Shown piece after piece: positions 25,825-32,398 of a stretch of 40,303 bases of DNA (its first letter is position 1; every line of letters starts with the position of its first letter). A program made the translations under genes and the position numbers. The DNA is from Prevotella sp. Its GTDB lineage: Bacteria; Bacteroidota; Bacteroidia; Bacteroidales; Bacteroidaceae. The notes under the pieces were generated by a model that was not told the origin of the DNA, did not search any database, and saw nothing but the letters and a program-made list of their open reading frames with translations. The stretch lies in assembly GCA_017470055.1 (NCBI GenBank), contig JAFUFD010000086.1, positions 1 to 40,303 of the forward strand, read 5' to 3'.

Positions 25825-26499
25825 TTACCTCAGCGTCCCCATCGCCCTGTACCCGTCAGGTAGTTCGCTGATGGGCTTGACGGTCTGGCTACTCCAGCCC
25901 TCAGTCGCTTGATAAGCCTCCAAGGAGTCATCGGGGACGTAGAAGTATCTGGTCCTGTTGTCCGAGGTGTCGCTACTCGACAATTCTGGTGGTATCATAG
26001 CCTTGACCACTATATGTATTCCATCTCTGCAGGCATCCCAGCATAGACGATATAGGCTCATTTTCCTGGTAGTCGCAGGGAATTCCACGTAGCGAAGTGC
26101 GAGGCATTCTCTGAGAATCTCCTGCCCGAACAGTTCCATACCCTCATAGAATATCATTCGAGTGAGGGAAATGCAGTTGAAGAACGCCATGTCGCCTATA
26201 CTTGTCAGTCCCTTGGGCAGGATGCCGTCGTAGTAGTCAATAGATCTGCATCGGGAGAAAAGTCCGTATGTGATTAAGACGGAACTATCGCCCCAATCCA
26301 CATGCGTGAGTGCCGTGCAGGAATAGAATGGTCCATGGTCGTGGGCGTGGGAATCCCATGATATCTCTACAGATGGCATTGATATGCGTCGTAGCGAACT
26401 GCAACTTATGAAGAGTTGCTTATAATTGGTCACGCTGGTAAAATTAGCGAACTCGTCAAAGGCGACTATCTCCGTGTTCCCCATGAATATAGTCCCCAC
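25825..26499 (-). CDS. Silent alternative C-terminus of the tail fibre
   Basis: A 224-codon open frame that opens at a GTG inside the 58-bp repeat and has no promoter-proximal start of its own. It is homologous along its length to the end of the fibre: GTIFMGNTEIVAFDE identical, then divergent leucine-rich repeats, a shared DYYDGILPKGLTSIG, NC.SLTRMIFYEG, CLALRYV.FPA.T and FYVPD.S. Divergence is concentrated in the segments between the conserved repeats, as expected for alternative receptor specificities. It follows the recombinase gene on the same strand: the recombinase stop (26506-26504) is four bases from this GTG, so some translation by coupling is possible, though the natural use is after inversion. 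Confidence 0.85.
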   Translation of the reverse strand: MGTIFMGNTEIVAFDEFANFTSVTNYKQLFISCSSLRRISMPSVEISWDSHAHDHGPFYSCTALTHVDWGDSSVLITYGLFSRCRSIDYYDGILPKGLTSIGDMAFFNCISLTRMIFYEGMELFGQEILRECLALRYVEFPATTRKMSLYRLCWDACRDGIHIVVKAMIPPELSSSDTSDNRTRYFYVPDDSLEAYQATEGWSSQTVKPISELPDGYRAMGTLR

Positions 26500-26507
26500 G
26501 GAACTAA
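26450..26507 (-). repeat. 58-bp inverted repeat, outer copy
   Basis: Perfect inverted match of 25100-25157. Its outer four bases overlap the stop region of the recombinase gene, so inversion leaves that gene intact. Confidence 0.95.
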
Positions 26508-27487
26508 TTACGGAAAGCCTTCTTGACCTCTCGGCTTATTGCCGTGTCATGTAAAGCCGCATAGTGCTCAGTTGTGACAATAGATTTGTGACCTAGGATT
26601 GACTGTATTACGGGTAAAGTGCACTTCCTAGACAATAGAACCGTCGCACATGTTCCACGCGCGCAATGGTATGTGATATGTTTTCTGATGCCGAGACTGT
26701 CCATAATCTTTGATAGGACAATATTAGTCTTGCAGTTAGTGGGTAGCGGGAATGGTCTCTCCGGATTACTTGCCCCTCTGATAAGTTCCAAAGCCTTGCC
26801 GTCAAACATATAGCCTATGGGGATTCGTACCTCTCCTCCGGTCTTGCGCATTCTCATTATAAGCCATTGGGATCTCACGCATGCCGATGTGACTCGAAGC
26901 ACGTCTGAGTATCTGAGACCCGTGTAGACGCTGAAGAGAAATCCGTTAAGTACCATCTTCTCATCCCCGCTCAGATAGTCAGCATGATTTTCCAACTTCC
27001 GGATTTCCCTCTCCGTCAATGTGTCCTTACGGGTCCTCTCTGTCTTAATTTTGAACTTCCTGAAAGGGTGTGCAGTGATCAGATCATCCGTGTAGGCTAT
27101 TGTAAGATAATGGCGTAGGATCTTCAGGAACTTGGCGATCGTATTCACGGCATATCCTCTCGCCTGCAGATAATCCTCGAAATCCTCCGGCAGTTCTTCT
27201 GTCAGTCCAGAGAACGTGAGTTTCGGACTGAACTGCCGCAGCACACGAAGGGTGGCGTTATGGTTATATCTTGTGCCTACAGTTATCTGGGCACACTCAA
27301 TTCTCTCCCTCATCCAACCGATGAAGGATTGCCTGCTCCTGACCTTTACATGCCGTGGACTCTCGGATAGTTTGTTAAGGTCACCGACCCTCCTGACATA
27401 ATAATGGTTATCAACCTGCACTTGGATAAGCGCGTTCCTCCCTTCAAGGGCTTCTGCCATGACATTAATTAATTTCTGTATGTTCAT
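26504..27487 (-). CDS. Tyrosine recombinase, probable fibre-tip invertase
   Basis: A 327-residue protein with an N-terminal SAM-like core-binding domain (about 45-140) and a C-terminal catalytic domain. All six residues are present: Arg192 (TGLRYSDV), Lys215 (MRKTGG), His274 and Arg277 (HCAR), His300 (LGHKS) and nucleophile Tyr309 (TTEHYA). The usual RH(T/D) after the second Arg is RGTC here. The gene abuts the invertible segment and its stop lies in the outer repeat, which strongly suggests it inverts the tip. A phage with Mu-like ends does not need an integrase for insertion. It is probably read from the leftward promoter at 27677-27706 through a structured leader. A role in integration or resolution is the alternative. 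Confidence 0.88.
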   Translation of the reverse strand: MNIQKLINVMAEALEGRNALIQVQVDNHYYVRRVGDLNKLSESPRHVKVRSRQSFIGWMRERIECAQITVGTRYNHNATLRVLRQFSPKLTFSGLTEELPEDFEDYLQARGYAVNTIAKFLKILRHYLTIAYTDDLITAHPFRKFKIKTERTRKDTLTEREIRKLENHADYLSGDEKMVLNGFLFSVYTGLRYSDVLRVTSACVRSQWLIMRMRKTGGEVRIPIGYMFDGKALELIRGASNPERPFPLPTNCKTNIVLSKIMDSLGIRKHITYHCARGTCATVLLSRKCTLPVIQSILGHKSIVTTEHYAALHDTAISREVKKAFRN

Positions 27488-27502
27488 TTTGCGCTTTGAT
27501 AT

Positions 27503-27534
27503 TTGGGATTTTCATGACTTCTTACTATCTTTGC
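27503..27534 (+). promoter_or_regulatory. Rightward promoter crossing the recombinase leader
   Basis: TTG (27503-27505), 20 bp, TATCTTTGC (27526-27534): a full Bacteroidetes consensus. It would drive the HTH gene at 27700 with a leader of about 160 nt. Confidence 0.65.
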
Positions 27535-27545
27535 AGGTACAAAAA

Positions 27546-27673
27546 TCCCCGGTCGGCAGTTTCAGTATTGACGCCAATCATATACCACACGCAAATGCGC
27601 ATCCGCCACTCGACCGGGGAGAGACCCCTTCCGTGACAGACACGCATTTTTCTGTGTTGATATATGATTGGCG
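27546..27673. repeat. Two interleaved perfect inverted repeats
   Basis: Repeat A is TCCCCGGTCG (27546-27555) with its complement at 27611-27620. Repeat B is CGCCAATCATATA (27572-27584) with its complement at 27661-27673. The order A-B-A'-B' is not nested, so RNA from either strand could form a pseudoknot or choose between two helices. Read leftward, helix A is followed by a run of five U (27545-27541), an intrinsic-terminator-like end just before the recombinase gene, whereas helix B would form earlier. A GGGG-AGAGA-CCCC hairpin competes with A'. Confidence 0.7.
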
Positions 27674-27676
27674 ATG

Positions 27677-27706
27677 CAAAGATAATAAATTTTTCGGATA
27701 TGACAA
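27677..27706 (-). promoter_or_regulatory. Leftward promoter for the recombinase
   Basis: On the minus strand, TTG (27706-27704), 19 bp, then TATCTTTG (27684-27677). It faces the rightward promoter at 27503-27534, so the two transcripts overlap by about 130 nt. Its -33 box lies in the first codons of the HTH gene. Confidence 0.65.
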
Positions 27707-27942
27707 TTTATGAAATACTGAAATTTAACAAGGAGATGTTATTGCGTCTGCGGCAGGCTGGCATACGGCTGGATGACTGCCAGTATATTGACCTGTATAC
27801 GGATTACCAAGACCTGCGTTTTAGGGGGGGTAAGATTACGTATATTGTCACTGTGTTGGCTGAGAGATATTCCATAAGTGTCCGTAAGGTGTACAGCCTG
27901 ATTAGACTTTTTGAGAGTGACTGCACAAATGGTGCAGCATAA
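27700..27942 (+). CDS. Small HTH protein, possible Mor/C-like late regulator
   Basis: 80 residues from the ATG at 27700; an earlier in-frame ATG at 27664 would lie within the promoter and repeat region. The N-terminal half is helical (EILKFNKEMLLRLRQAGI) and the C-terminal half contains KITYIVTVLAERYSISVRKV followed by YSLIRLF, which reads as a helix-turn-helix (A-x-x-Y-x-I-S-x-R-x-V-Y). This resembles the DNA-binding end of Mor/C-type activators of Mu-like phages. Such a protein could bind the twin operators at 5286-5333. A role in governing the recombinase, with which it shares a crossed promoter region, is an alternative. Assignment is tentative. Confidence 0.55.
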   Translation: MTIYEILKFNKEMLLRLRQAGIRLDDCQYIDLYTDYQDLRFRGGKITYIVTVLAERYSISVRKVYSLIRLFESDCTNGAA

Positions 27943-27947
27943 TTTCT

Positions 27948-27988
27948 GACGGATCCGTCGTTGTCTTGTGGATTAACCGTACCTTTGC
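27948..27988 (+). promoter_or_regulatory. Promoter and GATC-containing palindrome before the methylase
   Basis: A perfect 12-bp palindrome GACGGATCCGTC (27948-27959) stands just upstream of TTG (27961) and TACCTTTGC (27980-27988). The 16-bp spacer is shorter than usual. The palindrome contains GATC, which recalls methylation-sensitive control of Mu mom, but the target of this methylase is not known. Confidence 0.45.
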
Positions 27989-28006
27989 GGCATAAAACCG
28001 TAGACA

Positions 28007-28837
28007 ATGAGAAAGCAATACTTGTCGGCTCCGCTTCCATTTCAGGGACAGAAGCGGATGTTCGCAAAGGAGTATATCAAGGTGCTCCACCAGTTCCCTG
28101 ACGGAACAACATTCGTGGACCTGTTCGGTGGCTCTGGCTTATTATCACATATAGCCAAGTGCCAGAAGCCGCATTCCACAGTAGTATATAATGACTTTGA
28201 CGGCTACCGCCAGCGTCTGGAGGCATTGCCTGTTACCAATGCGCTGCTGGCGGAACTGAGGGAGATTGTGGATGTGCCACGCCACAAGCCCATATTGGGA
28301 GAGGCAAAGGAGCGTGTGCTGTCATGCGTCCGCAAGTATGAACGCGACTGCGGCTACATCGACTATATCACGCTGTCCTCGTCGATAATGTTCTCCATGA
28401 AATACGCCACCAAGTTCTCAGACTTGGAGAAGGAGACATTATATAATAATATAAGGACGACGGACTTCCCACCGTGTACGAACTACCTCGATGGGCTGAC
28501 TATCACCTCCTGCGACTACAGGGAGGTGTTTGAGCAGTACAAGGACGTGCCAGGCGTGGTGTTCCTGGTTGACCCTCCGTATCTGAGTACAGACAGCAAG
28601 ACCTACAAGATGTACTGGAAACTGTCTGACTACCTCGACGTGCTGACGGTGCTTGCTGGACACCGGTTTATCTATTTCACCTCAAACAAATCCTCTATTA
28701 TGGAACTTTGCGACTGGATGGGTAAGCATCCAGAACTGGGCAATCCGTTTGAGAACTGCCAGCGCCGTGAGTTCAATGCCCACATGAACTACAGCGCATC
28801 TTACACGGACATCATGCTATATACGAAAGCCGCTTGA
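28007..28837 (+). CDS. DNA N6-adenine methyltransferase (D12 class)
   Basis: A 276-residue SAM-dependent adenine methylase. In order: motif X-like PLPFQGQKRMFAKEYI near the N-terminus, SAM-binding motif I VDLFGGSGLL (about 37-46), a variable target-recognition region, and catalytic motif IV VDPPYLS (about 187-193). This order is that of the Dam/D12 class. No restriction partner lies nearby, so it is an orphan enzyme, likely protecting phage DNA or regulating phage genes. Methylase or DNA modification genes at the right end are common in Mu-like phages (compare Mu mom). The ATG at 28007 follows its own promoter. Confidence 0.88.
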   Translation: MRKQYLSAPLPFQGQKRMFAKEYIKVLHQFPDGTTFVDLFGGSGLLSHIAKCQKPHSTVVYNDFDGYRQRLEALPVTNALLAELREIVDVPRHKPILGEAKERVLSCVRKYERDCGYIDYITLSSSIMFSMKYATKFSDLEKETLYNNIRTTDFPPCTNYLDGLTITSCDYREVFEQYKDVPGVVFLVDPPYLSTDSKTYKMYWKLSDYLDVLTVLAGHRFIYFTSNKSSIMELCDWMGKHPELGNPFENCQRREFNAHMNYSASYTDIMLYTKAA

Positions 28838-28862
28838 ATGACATTCTAACACCGTTTGAACA

Positions 28863-29501
28863 ATGAACAAATACTATCAAATACTGGGTAAGGTTCTGGA
28901 GAAAGGAAAGACACAGACCAACAAGAAGGGAAACATACGCTACCTGCTGAACGAGCAGTTGTCATTGACCCCAGCCGACCTTCTCGATATCTTCGAGAGC
29001 CACGGTATAGCCAGAAAGAAACTGAAGAATGAGTTGCAGTTGTTTATGCAAGGTGAGCGAAACGTGGAAAGGTACCGCAATGTGGGCATCAACTGGTGGG
29101 ATTATTGCGGAAGTGTGTTAGTGAACAGTTACCCGACCTACTTCGAGAAGTTGCCACCACTCATTGCGAAGATAAACTGTGAGAAGCGCAACAGTAAGAA
29201 CTATGTGCTGTTCCTCGGCGAGACTGGCGCAGAAAGTAATCAGGCACCATGTTTAAGTCTCGTCCAATTTCAAATAGATGAAGGCGAACTCGTCGTGTCC
29301 GCTTACCAAAGAAGTAGTGACGCAAACTTGGGACTCCCTGCAGACATCTACCATCTGTACTTGATGGCACGACAGATAGACCTGCCGCTTAAGTCCATAA
29401 CTCTCAATCTCGGAAATGTACACATCTACGAGAACAACATCGTCCGAAGTCAACAACTCTTAAATGGCGACGAAAATGTGAGATTTGACCTTAATGTGTA
29501 A
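28863..29501 (+). CDS. Thymidylate synthase-family protein, possibly dCMP (hydroxy)methylase
   Basis: 212 residues that follow the thymidylate synthase pattern: YYQILGKVLEKG at the start, LFMQGERNVERYRNVGINWW (TS: FL.G.TNI.YL...I.IW), catalytic Cys130 in QAPCLSLVQFQI, phosphate-binding AYQRSSDANLGLPADI (Arg150, Asp153) and GNVHIYENN (His187, Tyr189). The residue matching E. coli Asn177, which selects dUMP, is Asp161. Asp at this site is characteristic of dCMP-specific members such as T4 dCMP hydroxymethylase. The His after the catalytic Cys is Leu. The protein is shorter than TS (264 in E. coli) and lacks the GPVYG-x-Q region. It follows the methylase by 25 bp. It may supply a modified cytosine nucleotide; an inactive relative cannot be excluded. 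Confidence 0.75.
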   Translation: MNKYYQILGKVLEKGKTQTNKKGNIRYLLNEQLSLTPADLLDIFESHGIARKKLKNELQLFMQGERNVERYRNVGINWWDYCGSVLVNSYPTYFEKLPPLIAKINCEKRNSKNYVLFLGETGAESNQAPCLSLVQFQIDEGELVVSAYQRSSDANLGLPADIYHLYLMARQIDLPLKSITLNLGNVHIYENNIVRSQQLLNGDENVRFDLNV

Positions 29502-29531
29502 GGTTTTCTCGTTACAAAGTTACGAAAAAAG

Positions 29532-29583
29532 AAGGGAAAATGCAAGAGTTTTCGCTTGACGAAAATTTTGTGTGTTTTCCCTT
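29532..29583. terminator. Nested hairpins after the right-end operon
   Basis: TTTTCG/CGAAAA (29549-29565, 5-nt loop) followed by TTTTG lies inside a wider AAGGGAAAA/TTTTCCCTT pair (29532-29583). The stem is AT-rich and weak, but the position, 30 bp after the last phage gene, suits a terminator. The remaining AT-rich stretch to 29659 shows no gene. Confidence 0.4.
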
Positions 29584-29659
29584 ATTTTGTGACTTTTGGT
29601 TTTGAAAGAAAAACACACATTTCGTTTATTAAATCATTATTTTTCGTTTTGTCGGATTT

Positions 29660-29791
29660 AAATTCAATTTGATTTGCTGTGTAAATCAATTTGATTTACT
29701 TTGCAATTCAATTTAAATTACAACGCTATCTAAGTTTAATTACAATGCTATCTAAGTTTAATTACAATGCTATCTAAGTTTAGTAACATCG
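29660..29791. repeat. Six tandem 22-bp repeats: transposase-type right end
   Basis: Units start at 29660, 29682, 29704, 29726, 29748 and 29770. Units 4 and 5 are identical, and unit 6 diverges only near its outer end. Units 1-3 are more diverged but keep the spacing. Twenty-two bp is the spacing of MuA and TnsB sites. Reading inward, the outer unit gives TGTTACTAAAC, and the internal units have TG or AG at the same offset, placing the phage terminus at 29788 with the last three bases as host DNA. Confidence 0.8.
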
Positions 29792-29804
29792 AGACCTCTA
29801 ACAC

Positions 29805-30818
29805 CTACTCGTTATAAATCACTTGCAGGAGAGTCTGTCCGACAGCCTGCAGGGTGTTTTTGTCGATATGTTGCATATCGTCATTGACGGTATGCCAAGT
29901 CGGTCCGAAGGAACTCTGAGGACAATCGGGATAATAGTTGATGATGTCGATACAGGGGATATTGGCGATATCGTTCACTGGCACGTGGTCGTCAGTGACA
30001 CCGCCTCCCTCCTTCATGGGGAAGGTGCTGCCATAGCCTGCGGCACTGGCGGCACGCCATACCTTCTCTACGATTTGCCCCGCCTTTTGTAAGGAATAGC
30101 CCTCTTGGTAGAACTTCGCCCCCTGTCCACCTACCATGTCGAGGAGGATGGCATACTGATAGGTTGTTGACCTCATTCCCGAACTTTGTTCGCCTACCCG
30201 TAGCCTTTGGCTCTTTGCCCAGTATTGTGCGCCAAGAGCCCATGAGTCGGTACCGTCGCCTGTCTCATCCCATTGAGGAATGCCCCAGTCTTCCGCATCG
30301 AAACAGATAAAGTCCACTGCGACATTCAGGGAGTCGTGCTGCTGGATGAGCCGTGCCAACTCCAGCATCACGGCAACACCACTTGCCCCGTCGTTAGCCG
30401 CTATCACTGGTTTACGCCAGTTGGCGGAGTCAGGGTCGTTATCAGCCCAAGGGCGACTATCCCAGTGGGCGCAAATGAAAATTCTGGCAGTTGCCTTTTG
30501 GCTATTGGCTGTTGGTTGCTTGGCAATGATATTGGTGCTTTTGAGGATAGTGCCGTCATAGCCTTTGAGGTCGGCTTTCTGGAGTTCCACCTGATAGCCA
30601 TACTGCTGGAACTTCTGTGCGATCCACTGAGCGCACTGCTCATGTGCCTCGCTATTCATCGTGCGAGGTCCGAACTGACACTGTGCGGCACAGAACTGGT
30701 AGGCAGAGTCCGCATTAAACTGGATGCTGACAGCAGGTTGCTGCTCCACCTGTTTCTTGGTGGTGCCACAAGAGGATATCATGCCTACAAGGCAAAGGAG
30801 ATAGATGATTTTCTTCAT
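29805..30818 (-). CDS. M28-family zinc peptidase / glutaminyl cyclase-like lipoprotein
   Basis: 337 residues with a lipoprotein signal (LLCLVGMISSC, Cys17). The M28 zinc core is visible: HWDSRPWAD, ANDGASGVAVMLELAR, FDAEDWG, DDHVPVNDI and WHTVNDD. Family members at this size in Bacteroidetes either cleave N-terminal residues or cyclise N-terminal glutamine, and the sequence around FDAEDWG fits the cyclase subgroup (QC), which acts on exported proteins. The stop codon at 29805 lies 16 bp inside the chromosome from the phage end, so the gene is intact. It is 8 bp downstream of coaD and probably in its operon. Confidence 0.85.
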   Translation of the reverse strand: MKKIIYLLCLVGMISSCGTTKKQVEQQPAVSIQFNADSAYQFCAAQCQFGPRTMNSEAHEQCAQWIAQKFQQYGYQVELQKADLKGYDGTILKSTNIIAKQPTANSQKATARIFICAHWDSRPWADNDPDSANWRKPVIAANDGASGVAVMLELARLIQQHDSLNVAVDFICFDAEDWGIPQWDETGDGTDSWALGAQYWAKSQRLRVGEQSSGMRSTTYQYAILLDMVGGQGAKFYQEGYSLQKAGQIVEKVWRAASAAGYGSTFPMKEGGGVTDDHVPVNDIANIPCIDIINYYPDCPQSSFGPTWHTVNDDMQHIDKNTLQAVGQTLLQVIYNE

Positions 30819-30826
30819 GACGGCAA

Positions 30827-31276
30827 TTACTTTTTCTTCGGCAGGAACTCGTCCACGTTTCTTCCGAAATGCTGTAACTCACGAACCATACTGCTGCTGA
30901 CACTGGCATACTGAGGCTCCGCAAAGAGCAGTACCGTCTCGATGCCACCGATCTGGCGGTTGATATCCGCCTGCTCCCGTTCATACTCAAAGTCCTTGAC
31001 AGAGCGCACACCTTTTATAATATAATAGGCACCTTGCTCTTTCGCAAAATCAACGGCAAGACCGTAATAGGGTTTGACCTCTATACGAGGCTCGTCGGCA
31101 TAGAGTTCCTGGATGGCACGCATGCGCTCTGTGGCAGGTGCCATATCGGGTTTGTGCACCTGGTCGCCCACCACCCCGATGACGAGGCGGTCGAACAGAC
31201 CTAAGGCTCTGGTCACAATGGAATCGTGACCTACTGTAAACGGGTCGAAACTTCCTACAAATACTCCTATTTTCAT
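30827..31276 (-). CDS. coaD: Phosphopantetheine adenylyltransferase
   Basis: 149 residues, catalysing the penultimate step of coenzyme A synthesis (4'-phosphopantetheine plus ATP to dephospho-CoA). The nucleotidyltransferase motif GSFDPFTVGH lies at residues 8-17, with IIKGVRSVKDFEYE in the middle and SVSSSMVREL (the ISSxxVR equivalent) near the end. Length is close to E. coli CoaD (159). The gene lies 9 bp downstream of ruvB on the same strand. Confidence 0.96.
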   Translation of the reverse strand: MKIGVFVGSFDPFTVGHDSIVTRALGLFDRLVIGVVGDQVHKPDMAPATERMRAIQELYADEPRIEVKPYYGLAVDFAKEQGAYYIIKGVRSVKDFEYEREQADINRQIGGIETVLLFAEPQYASVSSSMVRELQHFGRNVDEFLPKKK

Positions 31277-31285
31277 GACTATGAA

Positions 31286-32323
31286 CTATTCAAACAGGTT
31301 TGGTTCCATGATATTGCCCGTATAGGGATTGCGCCCGAAATGGCGATAGGCGAGTTCCGTCACCATACGACCACGAGGAGTACGCTTGATAAAGCCCTCC
31401 ATGATCAGGAAAGGCTCATAGACCTCCTCCACCGTTCCTGCATCCTCGCCAATGGCGGTAGCGATAGTGGTGATGCCCACAGGACCGCCCCGGAACTTGT
31501 CGATGATGGTCAGGAGGATGCGGTTGTCAATCTCGTCCAGTCCATACTGGTCGATATTCAGTGCCGTGAGGGCTATCTTCGTAATCTCCGTGTCGATGCG
31601 TCCTGTGCCCTTCACCTGGGCGAAGTCACGGACACGGCGCAACAGGGCATTGGCGATACGGGGCGTACCACGTGAGCGGCGGGATATCTCCGCAGCGGCA
31701 TCCGTCGTGATAGGTACCCGCAGGATAGAGGCGGAGCGTGAGATAATCTTCTGCAAAGTCTCGGGCTCGTAATACTGCAAGTGCATGTTGATGCCGAAAC
31801 GCGCGCGAAGGGGTGCCGTCAACAGTCCGCTGCGGGTGGTGGCACCCACCAGGGTAAACGGGTTGAGGTCGATCTGTATCGAGCGTGCCGACGGACCTTT
31901 GTCGATCATGATGTCGATGCGGTAGTCCTCCATGGCGGAATAGAGATACTCCTCTACCACAGGCGACAGACGATGAATCTCGTCGATAAACAGCACGTCG
32001 TTCTTCTCTAATGAGGTCAGGATACCCGCCAGGTCGCCTGGCTTGTCGAGCACAGGACCACTGGTAATCTTAAACCCTACGCCCAGTTCGTTGGCGATGA
32101 TATTCGAGAGTGTCGTCTTACCCAAGCCAGGAGGACCATGCAGCAGGGTATGGTCAAGAGGCTCACCACGATATTTCGCTGCCTCCACGAAAACCTGCAG
32201 GTTCTCCACCACCTGCTGCTGTCCGCTGAAATCGCTGAAAGAGAGGGGGCGGAGGGCATTCTCAAAATCTTTCTCGGAAGAGGAGAACTGCTCCTGTCGG
32301 ATGTCAAAATCTTCGTCCATCAT
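31286..32323 (-). CDS. ruvB: Holliday junction branch migration helicase RuvB
   Basis: 345 residues of AAA+ motor, working with RuvA in recombination and fork repair. Walker [11 protein letters not shown] (62-71), Walker [13 protein letters not shown], sensor region [18 protein letters not shown], and a winged-helix C-terminus with [17 protein letters not shown]. Two adjacent Met codons give 345 or 344 residues. A -7 box TAACTTTG (32353-32346) precedes it, divergent from the esterase gene. The following coaD and M28 genes probably share the transcript. Confidence 0.97.
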   Translation of the reverse strand: MMDEDFDIRQEQFSSSEKDFENALRPLSFSDFSGQQQVVENLQVFVEAAKYRGEPLDHTLLHGPPGLGKTTLSNIIANELGVGFKITSGPVLDKPGDLAGILTSLEKNDVLFIDEIHRLSPVVEEYLYSAMEDYRIDIMIDKGPSARSIQIDLNPFTLVGATTRSGLLTAPLRARFGINMHLQYYEPETLQKIISRSASILRVPITTDAAAEISRRSRGTPRIANALLRRVRDFAQVKGTGRIDTEITKIALTALNIDQYGLDEIDNRILLTIIDKFRGGPVGITTIATAIGEDAGTVEEVYEPFLIMEGFIKRTPRGRMVTELAYRHFGRNPYTGNIMEPNLFE

Positions 32324-32345
32324 TTACTTTTTGCTCTTTTGCCTG

Positions 32346-32374
32346 CAAAGTTACGTATTTATTTTGTAAATTTG
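32346..32374. promoter_or_regulatory. Divergent -7 elements between ruvB and the esterase gene
   Basis: TAACTTTGC reads leftward (32353-32345) and TAAATTTGC rightward (32367-32375). Neither has a TTG at ideal distance, so the assignment rests on the -7 boxes and the gap between two divergent genes. Confidence 0.5.
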
Positions 32375-32398
32375 CACACAGAACAGAAAAAACCTATT

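Larger units (their letters stand above)
25100..26507. other. Invertible fibre-tip segment
   Basis: A 1408-bp segment bounded by perfect 58-bp inverted repeats. It contains the expressed fibre C-terminus (plus strand, to 25812) and an alternative C-terminus (minus strand, 26499-25825), whose stop codons are separated by only 12 bp. Inversion would join the second tip in frame to residue 1581 of the fibre, giving about 1805 residues. The layout copies the Mu G segment (S/U genes), but the adjacent recombinase belongs to the tyrosine, not the serine (Gin), family. Confidence 0.9.
1..29788. mobile_element. Mu-type transposable siphovirus prophage (left end outside the window)
   Basis: The segment carries a Mu-like head and packaging set (gp27/gp28-type terminase, DUF935 portal, MuF, gp36-like protein, virion morphogenesis protein) and a lambda/HK97-style non-contractile tail set (tail tube, frameshifting chaperones, tape measure, Dit-like protein, tail tip, fibre). 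A DNA modification module and an array of 22-bp end repeats sit at the right. The right terminus is placed at 29788 because the outermost repeat reads inward as 5'-TG and the same dinucleotide recurs at that offset in the adjoining units, matching the TG...CA ends of Mu-family elements. The next bases (tcgag, 29789-29793) would be one copy of a 5-bp target duplication. The left end and transposase genes are not in the window, so transposition is inferred from the repeats and the head genes. Confidence 0.85.

Noticed and set aside
25825-26499. Silent tip as an independent gene
   Set aside because: It has no start or promoter of its own and is homologous to the fibre C-terminus; it is best read as an alternative cassette.
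20365-26507. Diversity-generating retroelement acting on the fibre
   Set aside because: No reverse transcriptase or template repeat is visible; the only repeat pair is the perfect inverted one.
27546-27673. Invertible promoter flanked by the interleaved repeats
   Set aside because: No promoter lies between the arms; both consensus promoters are outside, so inversion would not switch them.
29510-29545. Leftward promoter (TTG-20-TAACTTTG) antisense to the thymidylate synthase-like gene
   Set aside because: It matches the consensus but lies in very AT-rich DNA where chance matches are likely, and no gene is downstream on that strand.
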